Positions 1-48,126 of a DNA stretch of 64,000 nucleotides are shown here, piece by piece (the stretch's first letter is position 1; the number at the start of each line of letters is the position of its first letter). A program made the translations under genes and the position numbers. Below the pieces are notes generated by a model. The model saw only the letters and a list, made by a program, of their open reading frames with translations. It had not been told where the DNA came from and searched no databases. This DNA is from Bugula neritina (lineage: Eukaryota > Bryozoa > Gymnolaemata > Cheilostomatida > Bugulidae): the NCBI GenBank assembly GCA_964035545.1, contig OZ037770.1, positions 11,770,463 through 11,834,462 of the forward strand, in the 5' to 3' direction.

Positions 1-532
1 TCGGACAAATAATGTAAAATATTATCAACTACCAGAATAAACAAATGTGCGGTTGGACAGAAGGCTTTGGATTTCATTACAAAACTTTGGACTCTGCAGC
101 ATTGATTGATTGCCTGACAGACAAAAAATCAAGTAGTATCTACGGCAAATTTTTAATTCAAAGCCAAACAAGGTGCATAGCTTAATACATGAAATGACCA
201 ATAAATGAAGTAATATACATACATATATATAATCATATTGTGAAATAATACTATAAATATACAAACATCACAGCATTAGGAGTGCTATTACTATAATTAG
301 TTGTAGCTGTTGAACACCCAGATTATTGTAGAAGTATATGTGGGCCAGCGATGTTGCAGTACACCCAGCAATAAAGACATCAAAAATAGTGATCACTATA
401 ATAGTAAAAACTACTATTATAACACTTCTAATAATTTCACTATGCCATATTTTTATCTGCGAAGACTACACGATGAAAAACGGTATATAGAGTCTCGCAC
501 TAAAACAGCTAAACCATACTACACATTGAAAG

Positions 533-847
533 ACTGATTTGAAAGAATTATGATTTTTATACGTTGGAGTTGCCTGTTCTTCATTTCCAGTTCAGTATTT
601 AATTGATATACCTCAGCATATTGTAGTAACTTTGCGGGTTGAATGAAACTTAAATGCTGAACATATCTCTTTGTAAGATTCCGGAGTTATATTTTTTTAC
701 CATTTTATCGTGTTGTAACAATGTTGATACTGGAAATTCAATCCACAAGGTTACTACAATATGCTGAGGTATATCAATTAAATAACGAAATGGAAATGAA
801 GAACAGGCAACTCCAAAGTATAAAAATCATAATTCTTTCAAATCAGT
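533..847. repeat. Long inverted repeat, 112-bp arms and 91-bp loop
   Basis: The arms 533-644 and 736-847 are reverse complements with only about seven differences over 112 bp. The shared core includes GAGTTGCCTGTTCTTCATTT and ATACCTCAGCATATTGTAGT. A transcript across it would fold into a long hairpin. It could be a foldback element or the footprint of an inverted duplication. No target-site duplication is obvious. Confidence 0.85.
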
Positions 848-1249
848 TTTTCAATTGCACTCATTTATTTATTGTTATTATTTATTTACTTATTTATTTA
901 TTAGTTAGTTGTTTGTTTACAAGTTACCATGTCATTGTAGATATAGCAACTAAATATACAAAAAAATTCATTTTGTGCTTCATATTAACCTATACTAGCA
1001 AAGTCCCATAATGCTTTGCAAATCTATAGATGCTAATATTACTATCAAAATTCATGTGCAAAAAGTTTGATCCGTAAATTACAGATGTCTTTGTTTTTAA
1101 ATATTTTAACTTTAAAAATGCAATAAGCTTTAATTTAGTTAATTAAAGCAAATTGATTATTAAAATCGAACTATTTATTTACTTTGCCCACAAATTAAGA
1201 AAAAGCTAGATTTCCTGCTCATATAAAAAATTCATTGGAAGGATTATTT

Positions 1250-1412
1250 TTAAAGCATGGCTAAGGCTTTGATTATATACGTGGCAAAGGAACAATTATG
1301 ACTGGATGCTTTTCTTAGTATTACTAAGGACTTTTACCGGGAATTGAACCCATGACTTCGTGTTTACTAAGCCAAGCACTCTAACCCCTAGGCTACTGCT
1401 GCCTCTTTATAT
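1250..1412 (-). mobile_element. tRNA-derived SINE
   Basis: On the minus strand, a tRNA-like head contains an A-box-like TAGCCTAGGGGTTAGAG and a B box GGGTTCAATTCCC (1340-1350 on the plus strand), preceded by GGCAGCAG. Past the head comes a body that includes AGCATCCAGTCATAATTG and CTTAGCCATGC, shared with the copies at 51.6 kb and 57.1 kb. Confidence 0.75.
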
Positions 1413-1752
1413 GTAAGCACATATGGCATATTCTAATTAACAATTGTGTGAAGCTAAAATACTTGTTCTATTGTCTTAGCTATCTTTTTAGGTTTGTCTG
1501 GTAACAGTTTTCCGTTCAACTGACAATGTCTATTTTATAAAGTTAAAGGCAAAGTTTGATTATTATCAAATCTTATGTTTTATTAAAAAGTATGAGGAAA
1601 AAAAGAATCTTCTTGGTTTATAAAGATGATATGCCGATTGGAATAATTATTGCATAAAGACATTTTTTTAAAAAGACATGATAATACGGAAGAAGAGTTG
1701 CAAAAATATATATTATCACAATAAAAACCTATTCATGAATAAAAATGTATAT

Positions 1753-1758
1753 TTTATT
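1753..1758 (-). terminator. Candidate polyadenylation signal of the polycystin-1-like gene
   Basis: AATAAA on the minus strand, about 190 nt after the stop codon at 1946-1948. I saw no closer perfect match. The hexamer is common in such AT-rich DNA, so this is only a placement suggestion. Confidence 0.4.
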
Positions 1759-1945
1759 TGAGGTTTTAAACTTGTACTGCAAATCCAATGTAATTTGAAA
1801 TCAATTTTTCTCTCGTTGCATTATCATTCATATTTTAATTTGGTATGAAAAGATTTCTAATTATTGAATAGTAAAATGCAAGATTAGCTTTTGAAAATGA
1901 GCATATATGTAATAAAAATATGGGATAAAATGTTTTGAGGATACA

Positions 1946-38546
<36,601 letters not shown>

Positions 38547-41500
38547 CACGTTCTGGATTATCCAATCAATACTTCTTGGTTTAGAAAGTAGATATTTCAA
38601 TAGTAATCAGCTACAAAAAATGTCAAGGCTATTGTAAAAATAAAGGAAAATATTTTCTGCCTGCTTATAGCTGTAGAGAGAAACAAAGCTTCATATTTTG
38701 CTTTGAATATCTATATGCATGTCATTATCATTAAGCTTTTGTCCAAGTGATTTTGAGTTTAGCCGGTTGTACTTCATATTGTATAAAAAATACTATGATT
38801 TACTAGATTATTTGAATTTCAATTGATTGGTTAAAATAAGCAATTTCAATCTTTAACTTTAAGAAAGGTGCCAAAAATATCTAATATTACTGTAAGTGTA
38901 TTTCAAAAACAATGAAAAGTCAAAATTATTGACACCTAATAAAGCACCTACTTTGGCTATTATTTTATGCTCTCATAAAAACAACGCAATTAGCCTATTA
39001 ATAATCTTAAGGAATCAGTCGAAGACATTGCATAAGGCAAAAAACAATGTAATATAATCAATATACATTCTCTAATTACAACAAACATGAGGACAAATAA
39101 TTCCCTTCAAGAACGTGCATGCTGTGCATGATGGGATAAATAAATGTAAAATTTTCTGCTAAGTTTAGCTAAAGTGAACAATGATAAATTGACTATTTTT
39201 TATGAAAGGATCGTGAGCTTACTTAGTTATGTTGATAAACTCTAGTTACATTATGCCAACTGGAATTGATATTACAGCTTATAAATATTTCATAAGTTCT
39301 TTTGTCTAAATGCAAAGTAATATTATGCAAGCTTTTAAGTTATACTTGATATTTTTCTCTAAATATTATGGTAATGAAATATTTATACACAGCAAAATAG
39401 CATTGGAAAGAATGGGTACAGTCTGTTGTGTTAACTGTAACCATTAAAAGTGCTAGCCAAGTGAATAATATTTATTTCTCTAGTTGTATAATTTAGTGAA
39501 CAGTAATTAATATTTTCATATATCTCCTATACTATTAAATCTGCTAGCAATCAAGAACATGGTTTAATGAATATAAAACATTAAATTACTAAATTTAGAA
39601 AATTAGTAGTAAGACATCTGGAGGCTGTTTTTTGAAATATGCAGTTAAACTAAACCCTAACTGGTTTCTCAATAAATTTTGATTTAAAGAAAAAATATTA
39701 TATGATCAAAGTGTGAAACATCAGATGGTGAAAAATATGAAAATTTATACTTATCTAATAAGTGCAGAGTTTGCGTTGATATTCAATTTAGTTTGCAATT
39801 AAAAGAGATTTAAAAAACTGTACAATTTTTTTTTTGAAATATATCAATCTTAAAACATGGATCTCAGTAAATAATATTATATTACAGCAAAGGGTGTGTT
39901 GGTATATTAACTTATTTCGATGATTCTAAGCATCAAATACCATGCATGCTTGTAATGCAATCTATTGTAAACTATTGAAAAATTTCAAAATATTTCACAA
40001 AAATAATGTTATTGACTTTTAAAGTTAGAAGAGTTTTTTAATCATCAGCTAAACTCTTGAGAGAAAACACTTAAAACTCTTAAGGATATCTGGATAATGA
40101 AAAAAACTCTCTAAAGATATTGATTGCTGTGAAATATTTACATACTAAATAGTGTAATCACAACTCAGCTGTATAGTTTTGATCTCACAAACCTAAGAAA
40201 GTAATTTGAATTAAGGATGATCATTTCTTTTTCGCAAGTTAGATCACTTTGAACAGCTGGCTAGTTCATTTATTCTTTACATTCCTTTAATTTTTTACTT
40301 GCAAAGTAATTAAATATACAAGTAATATCACATTCACTCATGTATTCTCACAGCATTTGTTTGAGTCATTGCAGGTTTAATTACTTGTAATGTCTAGAGA
40401 AAATAATATAGAAGCCATGAAAAACTAGAACAAATTTTAGCGTCTATATAATGCCACAGGGCTCTTAGGGCAGGGCAACAGCCAGGAAGCAAGTCACAAA
40501 GTGGGTGGCTAAAAAAAAAAAGTAAATTGCATATATGTTATCCTTGTTTTGAATTTTTAATTCAGGTAGCAGTTTTAAACAGAAAAATATAGGATTATTA
40601 CATTAAATTTAATTATCGTAAATTTTAGAAATAAAACATAATGTAGTTATAGGTCTCTCTCTTTTTAGAAATAAAAATAAAGTTATTTTGAAAGTTCTCC
40701 TTAAAATGAAATGACTAAATGAATTTATTTCAAGAAGTTAAAAAGAATTTGTGTGAAATCTAAATTATTTGGAAAAAAGTACAGATATTATATGCAGATC
40801 TGATGAGGTTAAAACCATTGAGTAATCAGAATGACTAATTGATGCACTTATTTTAGTAAACAATGACAATCGCTATAATAGCTCATTTTTTAAATTTTAG
40901 TCAAACTTTTCATTAATGAGACATAATTAATGAATAATTTTACATACCTATCATTAATAGCAGTAGCATAGTTTAAAGAAAGGCTCTATTGCCTTAGGGA
41001 ACTCTCTAAAATGTATATGTGTATCTCCAACATGGATATTAAATCACAGAGATTTTCCTTATTGATATGGAAAACCTCTAATATACTCTAATGCTAGGCT
41101 ATGAAAGTTGCTCACTTTATATAGAAAAGCATAGAATATAATGCCTAAAACTTGGCAGTAGAACTTTGCTCCTAGTAATTTTATCTAAAAACTTGTTCAA
41201 CCTTGAAAAGTTGCTTACTGTGACTCTGATTTTTGTTATCTTTGCAAACATAATATTATAGTTTAAGCTGTTGGAATTATTTTGAAATGCAAAAGAGTCA
41301 TCACTCAAAAGTTTGTCATAAAAATTTATGGAATCTTTAAATGGAGGTAATTTCCAGGTTTTAACAAAAATCCGTAAGAGATACACTTTATAATATTGCC
41401 ATTTCTGATGCTTTTTAACGCACAGCCTTGTACTATTATCAGAATAAATAGCAAAAATCTATTAAATGTTATGTATAGACTAAACAACCATAGTTATATC

Positions 41501-44500
41501 TAAAATTAAAAAATATAAATACCTATGTTGTAAATTTTCCATGTTAAAACACTCAATTTTATACTAAACTTTTAACTCTACTTTTAAATCAAAGATTTTT
41601 TTAAATGCTTATCCTAAGCTGAAAAAGATAAAAATATATTGTCAAGTTAAACTTACTTTTACTAAATAAAGTTTCCACTGCTTAGTTCTTCTTGCCCTTT
41701 GTATTCTTAAAATATATAAATTAACAGTTGCTTTAAAAGACAACTTAATCCAAATACCATGCCTTTCAGGTTACACTTGATTATTATGCAAATTTAGTCG
41801 TTCTTACAGGCGAACCTCTTAGAAACGACGACTATTTACATACAATATTGAGTGCCATAAATAACAAATAGATATCATCTATGATAACTTCGAATCAATA
41901 CATCACAAAAGAAGCATCCAACTGTCTCCGTGTATCCACAAAGAGTAGAATTTATCAATAATAATTAATAATTAAAATAGAAAATGGCCGCCTACATGAG
42001 CCCCTTAAGTATCATTATCATACTGAGTACTCTTTAAATTAAAACTTTATAAATTAGTCAATATAATGAAAAACAAGTCTGTAATAAATATTTCTAGCTT
42101 TTCTTGCAAGAATTTTGTTTAAACAGAATAAAGTAATGCTTAAAAATACATTACCTAACTGACATAATATGGAATAAAGATAAATAGCTTCTAACTGGGA
42201 AGCGTCCATCTGGGATGACACCTAATTTGAATATAATATATGTTTTCTGCTTGTTCACATTGTGTGTCTCGCCAAACTAATTCTTAGCTGGATAAAAGTA
42301 TACAAAGTTTAATTTATATGTAGATGATATTTATGTGAGTATATAGTATATACCACAAAGTATATCTTTTGGTTATAAAGTCATATACTACAGTCAAATG
42401 TTTTATTGTACTAAACCACTTGATTACTCAGCCAACAAACATTTAAATTGACTGAAATATTTTAATGCCACAATAATATTTTTCAGGTTTTAGGATTAAT
42501 AAATAAATGAAAGAGCAACTTATCATAAATTGCTAAAGTTTGAGACTGTTTAGAAAAAGATACTTTAACCTAAGACAAACAAAGGCAGTTGTCATCCCTG
42601 ATGGGAAAAGCTTTTTTGAGCAAGACATATGGCCTTGTTTTATTTTGTTTCAAAGGAACTATTAAGACTGAATACTCGTCCTAACATCACCAATAGTTTT
42701 GCTGGGATTCGATCATCTTGGTGAAATATAATAATTGCTCCACAATTTGCTCTAGGCTCAAAGTGTGCTACAAGACTAATTAAGGATACACTTTGATAAG
42801 ACATTATTGTCATTTACAGTCTGTCGGTCAGTATAACCTTTCAGCAGCAGACGTGGCGGGCAGAAGAAAATGTGACAAATCAATAAAATAATAATCCATA
42901 AAATATTGCTCTATGTATGTTCAACTATGGATAAAATATCACATAGTTTTAAGTCATTTGACTGTGAAGCTAATTGGGAATTGCAAATTAGCTATTTGTT
43001 CTAAAATGCCTTTGATGAATAAGTATTGTTTTTAGAACTAGTTTCTTGAAACTTCATAGACTATTTGAATAAATGTAAGTAGAAATAAAACCAATACATT
43101 TAAACATCTTGAAGCTAAAAGATATTACAATTTGCATAAAACCTGCATAATATGATGCTAAGCAAATAATATTTATTCTGAATGTTGCATAACTTATAAA
43201 ATATTTATGGTTTGCCCGTTGTATCACATAACATATTATTCTCTTTCAACCAGCAGCCGAAAAACATATTCGATATAGCTATGACGTCCATTAAAGTTTT
43301 ATGTCAACTCCCAAAGATATCAAATTTTAAATAACACTTTCTTTAGCATAATTTGATGGGTTCGTTGAAAGGGCTGTTTTGTCAATGCTAGTTTCACCAA
43401 CATAATTGGGTAATAAAATACAGTTTCTAATATATTAGGTTACCCTTGTTAGTCTTTGTAATAAGTCATTGTCAACATATACAAGTATCTCAGAATTTCT
43501 CTGATCGATTGATAATTTGCAGCATAAAACATTTGTCAGCTTTACAAATAGTGAAATAAATACGACCAGTATAATTCAGTTATCAAAATCATAACAATAT
43601 AGGCATATTTTCTGTAGAAAACAGTTAAATCTGAAATGCTGAAAAGTGCATCATTAAAACTGTTAAAAGGCCAAATTTAATTACAATCTATTAAGTCTTG
43701 AAACTTCAATAAACTGTACAGTTAATTTTTACTTATAAACTTAAAATACTCCTTAAGGCTTTTTTTCGCCATGAAATTCAAGCATATGGAGTTATTTTCT
43801 TTATTACTATAACCTGCTTCCTATACAAGTCTATATTTTGTTTTCCAAAATTTCCTGCACATTATCTGTGAATAGACTATAACACTGTGCAATACTTAAC
43901 TAACTTTATTATGCAGTTGCCTCAAACAATTGAAGGCTGAAAATTGATGATATACAAGTTATACCTTTATTTAAAAGAGAATTAAAAACAATCATGTCGT
44001 ATAGCCCTACTCTAATAGTTTTCTCTTTTTAATATAACGAAAATCAGTTTCTGTGGCTGCAGAGTTATTCATTATGTTTCCATGACTTCACAATATGGGA
44101 ATGAATTTTTCCTTTGATGTTTGGAAACAGCTGCATCAAAAAAAACATCAACTGCAAATCTACTCGAATTATGCCAAGCAATAGGAAATGTAGTAGTTGT
44201 TAAATGAACACGCTACTTGTTGTAGGTTTTATAGAAATACAGCCCGTAGCAACCCACAGTGCATTATATGTGTCCTGTGAGACATATTGCATACAGTCAG
44301 TTCCGCTAAGCACAAAATTGTTTCAGTTCACAACAGGATGAGTTGTTTTGACTATTATCAGCTTTGCTGCTCTGTTTGTTTAATAAACCAAATGAATCAT
44401 TCATTACAAAGTCTTGTGAATAATCAATTCTAGTTTTAAGTTATTTAGTGCTTTATCTAACTATAGAGATAATACTTGCAAATTCCTCAATTTTAACAAA

Positions 44501-45716
44501 TTTTTTTCGTATTCCAAGGCCTGTGTGCCTTGAATATCTGGAGTGCGTCATAATAGAGCCTTGTCTAAATATTTTTCTGCTTCCATTATATGCATTTTTG
44601 TTACTTTAAACTCAACACCACTATACCAAACAAATAGTTTTGATTATTGATATTCTCTTATAGCTAAAGCTTTATTTCAAAACAGCCATCAGTGATAACA
44701 AACTCATGAATATTCATCTAGCATATGATGCTAACAACTTGCAGATGGTGACTTGGTAGGCCTACACTATATCAATGAGGTGTTTAAACTATTGTTATAC
44801 AAATTGCTAATACTTAGAATAATTATATTCACATACATGCATATGTCTTAAGTTTTAATTGTTGCAGGCAATTGCAAAGTCATCTATTAATTATAAGGAC
44901 TTGTCAACAATATAGGGCAGCTTTAGATTATGTGCCTTTTATAACATAAGGTATCAATGTTCAGAACAATGACATGAGAAATTTAAACGTTGAGATAAAG
45001 TCAAAATTGCGTTAATACTGTCAAGATGCACAAAGAAATACATATTTATATAAAAGTTTTATGAAAAAATATTTCCTAAATATTCTGGCAACATACAATA
45101 TATATAAATAGGAAATAACTAAAGTATGTTGTGCTTCATATACATTTTTAAGAATAATTTGTGCCTAGCTTGTGAAACATATCAGACTAATATATCTTTT
45201 TAGCTTTTTAACCATCACAATGGCTTACAATAAAAAAAGGCTTATATAATTTATTAATACATTTATTCAGAAAACTGGGTAGAAATTGGAACTAATACAT
45301 ATATACAAGCCTTTGTAACTTTAACTCTTCCATTTGATTTAAGTTCAACTGAAGGTGATACTGAATTAAGAAAGAAAATAGTAAATTTACATTATTTAAA
45401 CATTAACTCATAAAAGTATGTACGACTTTGCTGTATTGGAAAATATAGAAAAAAAAGAAGACAACTGTGACAAGCAATACACATATTTTATAATATTTTC
45501 CTTTTACACTGCAACTGGTTATTTATAATGAAAAAATAGTTATAAAAGTATCAGGCTGAATAGTTTATTATATTATAAATATTTGAAATATTAAAAGATG
45601 ATTGTTGAAATGAAAACAATGGTTTTCAACAATGCTGGCCGTTACATTAATTAGCTAGGTTCCTCATTTGGTGGTGTGATCAACTTTGGCTGTAATTTCT
45701 ACTGAGTTCAATAGCA
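38547..45716. other. Intergenic stretch, nothing convincing
   Basis: About 7 kb of AT-rich DNA. It presumably includes the promoter of the minus-strand gene at its left edge, but no TATA box or initiator can be singled out. Open frames are short and without motif or splice support (for example 41117-41386 on the minus strand). One degenerate SINE lies at about 42640-42735. Confidence 0.55.
42640..42735 (-). mobile_element. Degenerate SINE fragment
   Basis: Shares CTCGTCCTAACATCACCAAT AG and a B-box remnant (GGGATTCGATC on the plus strand) with the SINE at 51.6 kb. The A-box end is lost. Confidence 0.5.
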
Positions 45717-46479
45717 ATGTCTCTTGTACCTGGAGCACACTCTGCTGCATTATCTCCCCTGAAGGGAGGGAGGAGGAGGTCTAGCAATATATTTTCAAGG
45801 AGCAGACGACTTTCGCCTCATCCAGGTAATCTTTCCCCAATTCAATAAGATAGCATTGTTGATAGAAAACATAATAAACTATCAAAAATACTTTGTGTAT
45901 CGCGTTGATTTGAACATAAGAGAGTATAATATGTTTTTACAATGAATTGTAGCTACTATATATACTGAGATCACAGCTTTAAAAATATTCATCTAACAAC
46001 TTCAATTATTTTTGCTTATAACTATAATATAAAAATATAATATAATATAGTATAATAATATATCATATCATATAATTATAACATTATATAATATAATATA
46101 ATAATATAGTATATTATATAATGTAATATTATATAATACATATTGTATTATATAATATTATAATTATTATATTATATAAAATAAAAAATATAATTTTAGG
46201 GTTTATTGTTTTAAAATGAATGCATTGTTTGAATATAATGTTGCATTCACAGACTAGCATCTTTTGAAAATTTTTGAAGTTAGTTCAATCAATGAGAGAG
46301 TTTCTTGTCAGAGTACTCATAAACATTGGAATAATATGGTTCATAATATACAGCTGTTATATTGACAGGAATCGTCAAAAGCCAGGGATCGTCTCTCATG
46401 TCTCTCTACTCCGTGGATACTGATGTCACGACCTCTAGCATTCAAAGTATAAGAAGAAGGTTTGACAATTTCAGCAACA
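45717..46479 (+). CDS. Two-exon coding start of an unrecognised Ser/Arg-rich protein
   Basis: Exon A 45717-45825 starts ATG and reads MSLVPGAHSAALSPLKGGRR then RSSNIFSRSRRLSPHP before a GTAATC donor. Exon B 46369-46479, after a TTGACAG acceptor, reads IVKSQGSSLMSLYSVDTDVT then TSSIQSIRRRFDNFSN before a strong GTGAGT donor. Phase 1 fits across the join. Base composition is clearly richer in G/C than the flanks, as expected for coding DNA. No domain is recognised; it looks like a disordered basic N-terminus with possible phosphosites. Three endings are possible: read-through of the donor to TAA at 46530-46532 (about 90 residues); splicing in frame to 48098 and the gene downstream; or further exons I missed. 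I cannot decide. Confidence 0.5.
46020..46195. repeat. Low-complexity TA/ATA-rich tract
   Basis: Irregular TATAATATAATA repeats in the intron between exons A and B of the 45.7-kb locus. A similar but looser tract lies at about 60160-60260 in an opsin intron. Confidence 0.8.
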
Positions 46480-46493
46480 GTGAGTTATCATTG

Positions 46494-46506
46494 GTTGCTT
46501 GGCAAC
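46494..46506. promoter_or_regulatory. Perfect RFX X-box-like palindrome
   Basis: GTTGCTTGGCAAC consists of the two RFX half sites GTTGC and GCAAC around TTG. RFX factors drive ciliary genes in animals. It lies 15 bp after the donor of exon B and about 1.6 kb before the start codon at 48127. A chance match is possible, but the palindrome is complete. Confidence 0.45.
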
Positions 46507-47092
46507 TGGTGATGTCAAATGATAAACAATAAATCAATATTAAGACCTGCAAAGAGCTGCGCATTGATTATTATCTCCCAAGAACACCATTGTAGGTGAT
46601 ATAGGCAACTTTAGGCATACTAAGTTTACTCTTTCTAATTTTAAATTGTTGTTAGTATAAAGTGACAATATCCTAAGGCAGATTCTTTGGGCAGATGAAC
46701 ATATCTTATGCCTAAAATTCAACAATTCAGTTTGATTCTGCATCTAAATAAACTATGACTCGTCTCAAATATATTGTACAGTAATCATCTTAAATTTTTA
46801 GCATAAAGCAACTATAATAGCTTTAACTTACTTGGTCAACTAATATTTCACTGGGGCATATATTCAGAACATTTTGCATTACAAATTAAACGCAAAAAAA
46901 ACTTGCATATAGTGCAATATGCTACGTTTCTGCAACTATATTAGAAGTTGTTTTCTCAAAATTTAGATCTTCAATACAGTCAGTTCGGCGTGTTTTAACA
47001 AATGTGTCATATGAATTTAATTTAAAAAATTTAAATAAACTATTACAAAAATTATAACAAAAGATTTTCAATGAACTTTTGTGTTAAAAGTA

Positions 47093-47279
47093 GTTCGCTT
47101 GGCAACAAAAGACGAGCGTACGTTGCTATGAAGCATTTTTATTGTTTCCGGTTAGTTTGTTTCATGTTGGAAGATGTTGCACGAATTTCTTCGAAGTCTT
47201 ACTTTTAGTTAACAACAGTACTAAAGCATGTGATGGAATTCTTATAATAATAATTATTGTACTACAGCTATTTTAACAT
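47093..47279 (+). promoter_or_regulatory. Candidate promoter and 5' UTR exon of the 48-kb gene
   Basis: The site GTTCGCTTGGCAAC (47093-47106) matches 11 of 14 positions of the RFX X-box consensus, and GTTGCTATG (47122-47130) is a second good half site. The interval is locally CpG-richer (GACGAGCGTACG). A GTGAGTAAA donor at 47280 would end a 5' UTR exon that splices to 48098. No TATA box. Inference only. Confidence 0.4.
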
Positions 47280-48126
47280 TGTGAGTAAATAAAATTAAAA
47301 TGAAAAAATTTTGCGTAGTCTAGCGAGTTTTTAAAACGGTAATAGAATAAGTAATACTACTAATACTAGCTACTAACTAGTTAGTAATAGTAATACTAAT
47401 ACAGTATAGTAATAGTAATACTGTAATAATAGTAGTAGTACTAACAGTAATTATAAATTTTTAATTAGTTTTTTTATAATATGATTTAATTTTATAGTAG
47501 TTATTATAATTGCAATAGTTTTAATTATAATTGCTATTTGAATTTAAAATGATAATTATTATAAATACTGTGGATATTATTCTATTACCCTTATGAGGGT
47601 GTTAATGTCGTTTTTTATCATTATGCTAGAAAAGCCAATAATTAGGTTAATAATGTATTTGTTGAGTAGGAATGTGTTGATAATAAACAAAACTAAACCA
47701 GATAATAGTGATTAGTGAAATAAGTAAACATTGACTTATGACTAGGATAATCATTAAGAGGTTTTGCTGACAACTGTAACCTTTTTATGAGTTAAAAGAC
47801 TTTCTTTTTTTTAATACAAATGACTTAAATTTTGTTAAGTGCATTAAACTTTGCATCATATTGTGATACAGTTAGTAGGCCTAATAGTTAAATTATTTTT
47901 TCACTTGCTCCTATCAATAGAATTTATTAAAATGATCAAAGATTATTTTCTGTTTTTGTTCTAGTAGCAGCTAAAAGAGTTCAGCTCCTTAGTAAATTGA
48001 CTCTTTTTTGTGTAAATTTCTCAAATTTCAGCTGTTTTTCTGTAACTTGTTAGTAGAATTTGTTATAATTGTTATGCAAATATTTTGTTTCGAATAGAAC
48101 AAGACGATAAATACAGAAATTTAGCA

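Larger units (their letters stand above)
1..1752. other. Downstream intergenic DNA with no convincing gene
   Basis: Short open frames here (for example 310-537 and 721-1011) have no splice or motif support. The stretch contains a long inverted repeat (533-847) and a SINE (about 1250-1412), listed separately. I see nothing else. Confidence 0.6.

Noticed and set aside
310-537. 75-codon open frame
   Set aside because: Low-complexity Asn/Tyr/Ser sequence in AT-rich DNA, with no motif or splice support.
46540-46743. 67-codon minus-strand open frame
   Set aside because: No splice sites or motifs, overlaps the proposed plus-strand locus, and composition is that of the background.
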